Source: Flavobacterium sp. UBA5153 (GTDB lineage: Bacteria; Bacteroidota; Bacteroidia; Flavobacteriales; Flavobacteriaceae). Taken from it: 64,000 bases of DNA. The stretch is taken from assembly GCA_002413745.1 (NCBI GenBank), contig DHXP01000057.1:1-64000 (forward strand). Direction: 5' to 3'. The translations under genes were made by a program, and so were the position numbers. The notes below the pieces were generated by a model that saw nothing but the letters and a program-made list of their open reading frames with translations, searched no databases and was not told where the DNA came from. Positions 1 to 6,695 of this stretch are shown piece after piece (within the stretch, counting starts at the first letter, position 1; the number at the start of each line of letters is the position of its first letter).

Positions 1-60
1 GCAAAATTTATGCTAGAAAACGATAACAATACCGGTAGTTATTTCAAATTAGTCCAATAA
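1..60 (+). CDS. C-terminal end of an unidentified protein (partial)
   Basis: Reading in frame from base 1 gives 19 residues ending FKLVQ and then a TAA stop. The window edge cuts the rest of the gene, so no family can be named. It would be convergent with the YceI gene, with a hairpin between them, which fits a gene end, but a chance frame of this length is also possible. Confidence 0.35.
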   Translation, partial: AKFMLENDNNTGSYFKLVQ

Positions 61-161
61 AAAGGGAACTAAATGAAATATACAGCGGCATTATACCAGA
101 ACGATTGGACTAAAACATATTAACCAATGGTATCATTTCTGAAAAAACATTCGAAAACGCA

Positions 162-197
162 AAGAAGCTCCAAATGCCATAATTATTTGGAGCTTCG
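162..197. terminator. hairpin between convergent genes
   Basis: GAAGCTCCAAAT at 164-175 pairs with ATTTGGAGCTTC at 184-195 around a 8-base loop. It lies between the partial plus-strand gene and the minus-strand YceI gene. The T-runs are weak on both sides, so the assignment as a terminator is tentative. Confidence 0.45.
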
Positions 198-216
198 TTG
201 TATATCTATAAAATTT

Positions 217-762
217 TTATTTCGCCTCAAGAACAAAATTGATTGAAACTTTAGCATTCTCGGCAATTTTGCCTTTTACTAAATTTGGAATTTCAATATT
301 ATAATCTTGTGGTTTAACTAAAATCAGGCTTTTTGCTGAAATTTTCCCGGCATTCAACGAAAGTGATATTTTAGTTTTAATCTTTTTGGTCTCACCGTGT
401 ATTGTCAAATCGCCTTCTAAATCAAATTCTGATGGTTTAGATGATAATTTTTTGGCATCAAAATTCGAGATTTTACCTTTGAAAGTTGATTTAGGAAATT
501 TGGAAGACTCCATATAATTCTCATTAAAATGTTCTTCCATCAAAGGCGACTTGAACTTGAATGCTTTTATCAGTGCCAATGCCACGAAATCTCCAGTTGC
601 CTCGTCAAGAATACAAGAAACGGTACTGTTTGTTCCAGCAATTTCCTCAAAAGCGGGCATGGAAGCTTCAAACTTTATTTCACCTGAGCGGGTCATCATT
701 TTTTGTGAAAAAATTACGTTTCCTACCAAAAAAAACATCGCTAAAATTATTCCTTTTTTCAT
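217..762 (-). CDS. YceI-like periplasmic lipid-binding protein
   Basis: This 181-residue protein starts with a signal peptide (hydrophobic stretch to about residue 19, ending FSQ). The rest matches the YceI lipocalin-like fold: a TRSGEIKFEAS opening strand, the MEEHFNENYMESSKFPKSTFKG segment split by short loops, then FDLEGDLTIHGETK, which is the typical YceI 'G.LTIHG.TK' signature. YceI proteins bind isoprenoid or amphiphilic molecules in the periplasm. It is the last gene of a four-gene minus-strand operon with a cytochrome c-like lipoprotein 14 bases upstream, which suggests a role near a periplasmic redox chain; that link is inference. Confidence 0.85.
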   Translation of the reverse strand: MKKGIILAMFFLVGNVIFSQKMMTRSGEIKFEASMPAFEEIAGTNSTVSCILDEATGDFVALALIKAFKFKSPLMEEHFNENYMESSKFPKSTFKGKISNFDAKKLSSKPSEFDLEGDLTIHGETKKIKTKISLSLNAGKISAKSLILVKPQDYNIEIPNLVKGKIAENAKVSINFVLEAK

Positions 763-776
763 TTTATCTTATTTTA

Positions 777-1115
777 TTAATTTATATATCCGTTAGAAGA
801 CCATAATTGAATCATATCAATTGTTCCTTGTGACATTTTTCCATTAGTAGGCATAACTGAACCACAAGTACCGTTAATTTTACACAATAGATTACCATTT
901 TGGGCGGCCTCTTTTACTTGAGCATAGTTTCCCAAGTCGGGAAATTGGGAACCACCGGAATGACAACCTGAGCAGTTTGCCTTTATCACTGGCCCAACAT
1001 TTATAGTATAGGTAGGGTTTGTGCTTGGTATTGAAATTTGATCATAAGTTGTGGATTCGCAAGAAACGACAAATGCAGCACTGATAAGCATTAGAAATAT
1101 TTTTATTCTTTTCAT
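777..1115 (-). CDS. cytochrome c-like lipoprotein
   Basis: A 112-residue protein with a lipoprotein signal peptide (lipobox VVSC, Cys19). One haem-binding motif CSGCH lies at residues 48-52, and a downstream SVMPTNGKMS segment offers the methionine axial ligand expected of small mono-haem c-type cytochromes. Two additional cysteines flank the NGT before the SVMP segment and could form a disulfide. It lies 18 bases downstream of the DUF5777 barrel gene and 14 bases upstream of the YceI gene, so the three are very probably co-transcribed. Likely a membrane-anchored electron carrier; partner unknown. Confidence 0.8.
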   Translation of the reverse strand: MKRIKIFLMLISAAFVVSCESTTYDQISIPSTNPTYTINVGPVIKANCSGCHSGGSQFPDLGNYAQVKEAAQNGNLLCKINGTCGSVMPTNGKMSQGTIDMIQLWSSNGYIN

Positions 1116-1133
1116 AATTATTCTTTTTGATTT

Positions 1134-2003
1134 TTAAAAAACTCTATACATATTAAATCCAAAATAGAGACTGCCTCCATTCCAGTTTCCCGAAGCATTC
1201 GAAAATACCGCGACATCATTCATCGGTTGGCTATTGGATACCACCAATTGAAAGACGTGTCCACCAGTTTCAATATCCAAACCTACAGAAAGCGGATTGT
1301 GATAAGGAGATACAAAACCTTCAATTAATATCATTCGTGCTGCATATTCTAAATTCACGCTCATCCTTTTAGATAATTTATATCTTGTACCGGCACCCAC
1401 AAAATATTGATCTTTTTGTTCAAATGATCCTTCATATAAATTTTTGTGAACATAGACACCTGCAGCTTCAAAAGAAAATGATTCTGAAAATTTTCTGGAC
1501 ATAAGCAATTGTGAGGTATAAGCCAATCTATCGGTGAATTTCAAATTCGGATATATTGTGTTTTTTAATGCGCTATTAATATCCATAGTATTATATCCTA
1601 CAATTGTTACCGGAAAACCGCTTTCCACCTGGTTTGCAAACTTGTATTTTGCGGTTAACTCATATATTTTATTATAAGTCTGTCTTGATGCACCAAATGA
1701 TAACCAATTAGTTGCTCCGTATATTCCACCCACTTTAGTCAAAGCATTATCCATCCCAAAAAAGTTGTCAAATCCTTTGGTCAAATCACCAAAACGGTGT
1801 GAAACCACCATATACCACTCGCCTTGAGCCGGCAATTTTGTCGATTGCATATTACAAATCTGTAATCCTTTGAAAGCCGCCGTTTCTATTTGTTTATCAT
1901 TAGATTTTTGGGCATCCAGTTGATTTAATAAGTCGTCCTGTGCAGAGGCGTAGCCAATCGTAAAAAACACAAGCATAAAAGATAAAAAGTTTTTCATTCT
2001 CAT
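1134..2003 (-). CDS. DUF5777-type outer-membrane beta-barrel protein
   Basis: A 289-residue protein with a signal peptide (cleavage near ASAQ) and a body of alternating amphipathic strands rich in aromatic residues, ending in a phenylalanine (MYRVF), the usual ending of outer-membrane barrels. Motifs such as VVSHRFGD near the N-terminus and the GLDIETGGHVFQL segment near the C-terminus match what I know of DUF5777 proteins. These are commonly found next to YceI and small cytochrome c genes in Bacteroidota, as here. Its substrate or partner is not known. Confidence 0.75.
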   Translation of the reverse strand: MRMKNFLSFMLVFFTIGYASAQDDLLNQLDAQKSNDKQIETAAFKGLQICNMQSTKLPAQGEWYMVVSHRFGDLTKGFDNFFGMDNALTKVGGIYGATNWLSFGASRQTYNKIYELTAKYKFANQVESGFPVTIVGYNTMDINSALKNTIYPNLKFTDRLAYTSQLLMSRKFSESFSFEAAGVYVHKNLYEGSFEQKDQYFVGAGTRYKLSKRMSVNLEYAARMILIEGFVSPYHNPLSVGLDIETGGHVFQLVVSNSQPMNDVAVFSNASGNWNGGSLYFGFNMYRVF

Positions 2004-2037
2004 TTAATTTAATTTAATTATTAATTTTTAGCTAAAT

Positions 2038-2430
2038 TTAAGAAGCCTTAAAACATTGGTCTAGTTTTAATTCGCCCATTAAATCATCATAACCTACGAC
2101 TCTTCCTTTTAAAGTTACAATTTGATTTTTTTGGATTGTAGCGTCAAAATTTTTCAAATTACAAACAATAGAATTATCTATAATAACTTCGGTGCCGGTT
2201 ATTTTGGTAATAGTTCCCTTTATGGCAATTGCTTTTTCGAGATATTTTTTATTTGACGCTTCTATATTGGCTGCAAATTCATTTGCAATGCTTTTTGAAG
2301 AAACGGTAAAAGCTGTTTCTTCCGTTGATAAATTCCTTGCACCACCATACATGACATAATTAAATCCTGTAAAGGCTATTATTCCAATTACAACAATTGA
2401 AAAAGTGATTGTTTTAAACTTTTTGTTCAT
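2038..2430 (-). CDS. OB-fold (tRNA_anti-like) membrane-anchored protein
   Basis: A 130-residue protein. The N-terminus (residues 9-25, ITFSIVVIGIIAFTGFN) is a single membrane anchor or signal sequence. Residues about 60-128 resemble the tRNA_anti-like OB fold: EKAIAIKGTITKI, then VIIDNSIVCNL and QIVTLKGRVVGYDD. Despite the family name no tRNA link is implied. It is the first gene of the operon that continues with the DUF5777 barrel (34 bases), cytochrome c and YceI. Two cysteines (in IVCNL and DQCF) are present and could be redox active, which is speculation. Confidence 0.7.
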   Translation of the reverse strand: MNKKFKTITFSIVVIGIIAFTGFNYVMYGGARNLSTEETAFTVSSKSIANEFAANIEASNKKYLEKAIAIKGTITKITGTEVIIDNSIVCNLKNFDATIQKNQIVTLKGRVVGYDDLMGELKLDQCFKAS

Positions 2431-2886
2431 AATTATAATTTATTAAGATTTTATTAAACACTCCGTTTTAATCTCTAAAAAAACAAATCGACATCAATAT
2501 TTATTTCTTTAGTAATTAAAACATCCATGAGTGAAATTACCCTACCCTAAATTGATAATATATATAAAAAAAAACGAATTAAATAAGTAAAATATTCAGG
2601 TTGAATCTATTATAAAAATAAAAAAAATAGGACTTTAGGGGATATAAATAATTTATGCCAAAAACAATTTCTTCAATACAAAATGTAGGCTGAGGTCTAT
2701 ATAGAAAAAATAATTTAAAAAATAAAGTAGGGTAATTCTATTCTTGGATGTTTTAGCTAAACAACCACAAACTGTTTATTTTAACAATTGAGTCATTGGA
2801 ATATAAATTAAACAGGTCAAAAAAGAGCTCCTTAATTATCCACTAAAAAATAAGTAAAAACAATTAAAAACCAAATTTAAACAATT
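2431..2886. other. divergent AT-rich control region, 456 bp
   Basis: Separates the minus-strand OB-fold operon from the plus-strand CXXCH lipoproteins. It is very AT-rich. An 11-base inverted pair, AATTACCCTAC near 2535-2546 and GTAGGGTAATT near 2727-2738, is the only clear structure and could be a divergent operator. A stretch at about 2595-2630 (TTGAATCTATTATAAAAA followed by an A-run) is similar to the leader of the second lipoprotein gene at about 3735-3770. No gene was found in it. Confidence 0.5.
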
Positions 2887-3561
2887 ATGAAACTTAAACT
2901 TACAACAACCTTTTCAGCCATTGTACTTCTTGTCCTTATGCAATCTTGTACCGTACCGAACCCTTATGAACCAATAAATAATGGTACTGCTACAAATGGC
3001 ACTACAAATAGCACAACTAATAGCGGCACTACAAACAGTAATGTAGAGAAAGAAAATGATGATAATGGAACTACTACCGGAACTACCACTGGGACTGGAA
3101 CAACTTCTGGCGGAACAACTACTGGAACTGGCACGACTACCGGAACTACAACTGGAGGAATTGTACTTGGTGGAAATTCAAGTACAACTGGTGGAAATAT
3201 AAGCCATAATATGGGACAAAATTGTATGAATTGTCATAATCCTGGTGGTGCTGGTTCTGGAAAAGGGGTTTGGCAAGTGGGTGGAACAGCATACAACAGT
3301 TCAGCTGGAACAACTACAGCCCCTAATGTTGTTATCAAGTTTTATACGGGTCCAAATGGAACGGGAACATTAAAATACACTCTTAACGCTGATTCTAGGG
3401 GAAATTTTTACAGCGTAGGACCTGTTGATTTTACGGGCGGTTTGTATCCTGCAGTTGTAGGAGCTACCACAACAAAATATATGGGTTCCACTATCACAAA
3501 TGGAGCCTGTAACAGTTGCCACACAGGAGGAACTTCCACAGCAAGAGTATGGACGAATTAA
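2887..3561 (+). CDS. di-haem CXXCH lipoprotein with Thr/Gly-rich spacer
   Basis: A 224-residue lipoprotein (lipobox LMQSC, Cys21). Residues about 33-97 are a low-complexity Thr/Gly/Asn/Ser linker that would hold the domain away from the membrane. The globular part holds two haem motifs, CMNCH at 113-117 and CNSCH at 208-212, with a beta-rich segment between them (NVVIKFYTGPNGTG, YTLNADSRGNFY, DFTGGLYPAV). The same layout without the long linker is found in the next gene. Likely a surface- or periplasm-facing c-type electron carrier; no named family recognised. It faces the DUF5777/cytochrome operon across a shared control region. Confidence 0.75.
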   Translation: MKLKLTTTFSAIVLLVLMQSCTVPNPYEPINNGTATNGTTNSTTNSGTTNSNVEKENDDNGTTTGTTTGTGTTSGGTTTGTGTTTGTTTGGIVLGGNSSTTGGNISHNMGQNCMNCHNPGGAGSGKGVWQVGGTAYNSSAGTTTAPNVVIKFYTGPNGTGTLKYTLNADSRGNFYSVGPVDFTGGLYPAVVGATTTKYMGSTITNGACNSCHTGGTSTARVWTN

Positions 3562-3629
3562 CAAATTAAAAGCATTCGGGGGGAAATAAATAATTTCGGT
3601 ACCTGATTATAAACTTCCTACTGAACATA

Positions 3630-3671
3630 GCCTATTATTTATTGAAAATAGAAAAACAAATAATAGGCTTT
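3630..3671 (+). terminator. hairpin after first CXXCH lipoprotein
   Basis: GCCTATTATTT at 3630-3640 pairs perfectly with AAATAATAGGC at 3658-3668, followed by only a short T-run. It may end most transcripts of the first lipoprotein or protect their 3' end. Confidence 0.5.
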
Positions 3672-3792
3672 AATCATACCAAATAATGCAATTAGAATTT
3701 TAAATTTTAGAAATAAAAATCAAAAAATGTGGAGACTGAAATCCATTATAAATAAAAAAAATAGAAAATATAAACAGTATACAATCTAAAAC

Positions 3793-4257
3793 ATGAAACT
3801 AAAACTAATTACACCATTTGCAGCGGCCATACTTCTAGTTTTTATGCAGTCTTGCACAACCGAGAGCGAATATGGGTCAATAAGTAACAGCACAACGGGG
3901 AGCAGTAACAGTCATAATATGGGGCAGAATTGCATGAATTGTCACACACCGGGCGGAGGTGAAGCTCCCGTGTGGAAAGTAGCCGGAACAGTTTATAATG
4001 GGACATTTACAAATACCAATTCCAATGCAACCGTAAAGCTTTATACTGGACCAAATGGAACCGGAACATTAAAATACACCCTTAATGTTGATACCAAAGG
4101 AAACTTCTATACCTCCTCAAACATTGATTTTACAGGTGGTTTGTACCCTTCTGTCACGGGAAGTACTTCAACAAATTCTATGTCAACCCCAATTGCAGCC
4201 GGGGCTTGCAACAGTTGCCACGATGGCATTTCAAGAAGTAGAATATGGATTAATTAG
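3793..4257 (+). CDS. di-haem CXXCH lipoprotein, short paralogue
   Basis: A 154-residue paralogue of the preceding gene. The signal peptide is nearly identical (MKLKL start, lipobox FMQSC, Cys21), followed by a short Ser/Asn/Thr linker instead of a long one. CMNCH lies at residues 47-51 and CNSCH at 139-143; between them NATVKLYTGPNGTGTLKY and the FTGGLYPSVTG segment match the larger copy closely. A tandem duplication is therefore clear, and the linker has expanded or contracted since. A strong terminator follows at 4289. Confidence 0.75.
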   Translation: MKLKLITPFAAAILLVFMQSCTTESEYGSISNSTTGSSNSHNMGQNCMNCHTPGGGEAPVWKVAGTVYNGTFTNTNSNATVKLYTGPNGTGTLKYTLNVDTKGNFYTSSNIDFTGGLYPSVTGSTSTNSMSTPIAAGACNSCHDGISRSRIWIN

Positions 4258-4288
4258 CATAAAAAATTCATTTTATAATTAAATTTAC

Positions 4289-4332
4289 CGCATTATTCAT
4301 TGAAAAAGAGCAATGAATAATGCGTTTTTTTT
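4289..4332 (+). terminator. intrinsic terminator
   Basis: CGCATTATTCATTG at 4289-4302 pairs perfectly with CAATGAATAATGCG at 4311-4324 and is followed by eight T. It ends the tandem lipoprotein unit and meets the stop codon of the convergent radical SAM gene. Confidence 0.9.
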
Positions 4333-6583
4333 ATAATACCAACAATCCAAAATTCCTCAAAGTATTCACGGGTTTGGAATACCAAAACAATTCAAAATCC
4401 TCCAAATTCCTTTCAAAATCAGCCTTAATTTCTTGAAAAGTACAGGTTTTAGCATTAGAAATCGAAATCTTTTCGAGCATTTCCACCAGCCATTCTCCTT
4501 CTTTTTTGCCCGTTTGAATAACGAAACTTTCTTTTTTGTCGTGAAAAGTCAAAGCCATCATTTCCCAGGAATTTCCTTTTTTTGATTTCGTGAAATGTTC
4601 CTGAGACGGCTTTCCTCCTAGCCAAACAATTTTGGCAGTCGGTTTTATATTAAAATCTTCCTCTTGCTCTAAAGCGTTGGAAATAAAATCAGGTTGTATT
4701 TTTGTCTTCGGAATTTTGAAGTCGAACCAATCCTGCAACTCATAGTCAAAGCAAATGCCGTGCATAAAATTGAACAAGGATTTCTTTAATCCAAAACTGA
4801 ATTTATTATGGTCGATTCCAGATTTGTCAACATAATTGATGTCGTTATTGGCAAAAGTTCCAAGGATTTCGGTTTCCTTCACGACACCAAACTTTTCTGG
4901 ATGCATTCCCACCGGACTGTGTGTTGTCATAGCAAATTGATGCCAAAAACCCGACTGCAAAACACCAACCTCGAACAATTGGCGCACCATTTCGAGACTG
5001 TCCACCGTTTCCTGAACCGTTTGTGTTGGAAAACCATACATCAAATAGGAATGCACCATAATTCCAGCTTCAGTGAAATTTCGAGTCACTTTCGCCACTT
5101 GTTCTACCGTCACGCCTTTGTCGATCAGTTTCAACAATCTGTCCGAAGCCACTTCGAGCCCTCCAGAAACGGCGATACAACCAGAAGCCTTGAGCAACAA
5201 ACACAAATCTCCAGAAAAACTTTTCTCGAAGCGAATGTTTGTCCACCAAGTCACGACCAATTTTCTGCGAAGTATTTCCAGTGCCAAAGCGCGCATCAAT
5301 GTTGGTGGTGCGGCTTCATCCACAAAATGGAAGCCGTTTTCGCCCGTTTGCAAAATCATTTCTTCCATTCGATCGCATAATAAACCGGCGGCAATAGGCT
5401 CGTACACTTTGATATAATCTAATGAAATATCGCAAAAAGTACATTTTCCCCAATAGCAACCGTGCGCCATCGTGAGTTTATTCCATCGGCCGTCGCTCCA
5501 CATTCGATGCATTGGATTCACGATTTCGATAACCGAAATGTATTTATCCAATGGCAAATCTGAATAATCCGGCGTGCCCACTTCGGATTGTTTGTAGTCT
5601 CCGCGTGTGGAATTATTTTTGTAAACCACTTTGCCGTTTTCGAGGAGAAAAGTTCTTTTGAATTTTGGTTCTTGAGTTTGTTCGGAATCAGAAGATGAGA
5701 TTCCTCCTTCGTCGGAATGACAAACTGCTTCAAAAAGCAATTCCACAGGCAATTCGCCATCATCCAATGTAATAAAATCGAAAAACTCAAAAACTCTTTT
5801 GTCCGAAAGCGAACGCAATTCGGTATTGGGAAAACCGCCTCCCATCGAAATCTTGATGTCTGGGTGATGTTTTCGTACCCATTGCGCCGAACGAAAAGCA
5901 CTGTATAAATTTCCCGGAAAAGGAACGGAAATCAAAAATAATTCGGGTTGAATCGTCTCGATTCTTTCTTTCAAAATAGAAATTAAAATTTCATCAATAT
6001 AAGTGGGTTTTTCTTGCAAGGCTTCATATAATTCGTCGAAAGAATTGGCACTTCTACCCAAACGTTCGGCATAGCGACTGAAACCAAAATTCGAATCGAC
6101 ACATTCTACGATAAAGTCAGAAATATCTTCGAGGTATAAAGTCGACAAATGTTTGGCTTTATCCTGCGTTCCCATTGTTCCGAAAGCCCAATCCATCCCG
6201 ATAGCTATCGGGACTTCTAATTGAGAAAACCGAGAAGCTTCCGGCAAGAAGTCTTCCTGACAAATTTGCAATGCAAGGGTTGGATTTTTTCCTTGGAGAA
6301 ACGCAATAACCGAATCTATGGTTTTGGTATATTCGTCTTGTAGAGCGAGGATTCTTTTGGAATTATCCGAAACTTCTAAAACTTCAAATTTTGAACTTTG
6401 AACTTGAAACAAATCTTCTAAACCTTGCTTCGAAAACAATTTCAAAATCACTTCGATACCCAAATCCGCCTGAACGGATTCGATGTTTTTGGTGTTCAGA
6501 AACCCCTTGATATAAACCGTTGCCGGATACGGAGTATTCAGTTGGGTAAAAGGTGGCGTGATAAGAAATACTTGGGTTTTCAA
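4331..6583 (-). CDS. B12-binding radical SAM protein
   Basis: About 750 residues. The N-terminal half is a B12-binding (Rossmann) region with ELFLISVPFPGNLYSAF and KISMGGGFPNTELR. The radical SAM core follows with a cluster motif CYWGKCTFC starting near residue 376; I read four residues between the first two cysteines instead of the usual three. I place the start at a TTG (6583, giving MKTQVFLITPPFTQLN) because a -7 box, TACTTTTG on the minus strand, lies at 6599-6606, directly over an earlier TTG. Two repeat sequences are embedded in frame (5698-5722 and 6196-6213). Function unknown; family members perform methylations or rearrangements. Confidence 0.85.
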   Translation of the reverse strand: MKTQVFLITPPFTQLNTPYPATVYIKGFLNTKNIESVQADLGIEVILKLFSKQGLEDLFQVQSSKFEVLEVSDNSKRILALQDEYTKTIDSVIAFLQGKNPTLALQICQEDFLPEASRFSQLEVPIAIGMDWAFGTMGTQDKAKHLSTLYLEDISDFIVECVDSNFGFSRYAERLGRSANSFDELYEALQEKPTYIDEILISILKERIETIQPELFLISVPFPGNLYSAFRSAQWVRKHHPDIKISMGGGFPNTELRSLSDKRVFEFFDFITLDDGELPVELLFEAVCHSDEGGISSSDSEQTQEPKFKRTFLLENGKVVYKNNSTRGDYKQSEVGTPDYSDLPLDKYISVIEIVNPMHRMWSDGRWNKLTMAHGCYWGKCTFCDISLDYIKVYEPIAAGLLCDRMEEMILQTGENGFHFVDEAAPPTLMRALALEILRRKLVVTWWTNIRFEKSFSGDLCLLLKASGCIAVSGGLEVASDRLLKLIDKGVTVEQVAKVTRNFTEAGIMVHSYLMYGFPTQTVQETVDSLEMVRQLFEVGVLQSGFWHQFAMTTHSPVGMHPEKFGVVKETEILGTFANNDINYVDKSGIDHNKFSFGLKKSLFNFMHGICFDYELQDWFDFKIPKTKIQPDFISNALEQEEDFNIKPTAKIVWLGGKPSQEHFTKSKKGNSWEMMALTFHDKKESFVIQTGKKEGEWLVEMLEKISISNAKTCTFQEIKADFERNLEDFELFWYSKPVNTLRNFGLLVL
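5698..5722 (-). repeat. dispersed repeat embedded in the radical SAM gene
   Basis: A 25-base sequence matching, over its full length, one arm of the inverted repeat downstream of secA (40713-40737). Inside the gene it is translated as part of a CHSDEGGISSS segment, an acidic Ser-rich loop just before the QEPKFKRTF strand, and it keeps the frame open. Confidence 0.8.
6196..6213. repeat. CCCGATAGCTATCGGG palindrome inside the radical SAM gene
   Basis: A perfect 18-base palindrome that also occurs intergenically at 53162-53179. It is read as VPIAIG in the radical SAM protein and does not break the frame. Confidence 0.85.
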
Positions 6584-6598
6584 GATGAATGATTTGTG

Positions 6599-6606
6599 CA
6601 AAAGTA
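6599..6606 (-). promoter_or_regulatory. -7 box of the radical SAM gene
   Basis: On the minus strand this reads TACTTTTG, matching the Bacteroidota -7 consensus TAnnTTTG, followed by CAC. It decides for the TTG start at 6583 over the TTG at 6601. Confidence 0.55.
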
Positions 6607-6695
6607 AGGTATTTTAGAAAAGAATTAGATTCATCATCGAACCTTTTCAATATTTAGGAATATAATTACTACTTTTAAATTCTCAAAAAAAAGCA

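Noticed and set aside
4808-5380. Long plus-strand readings opposite the radical SAM gene
   Set aside because: Antisense shadow of a clear conserved gene, with no protein-like composition.
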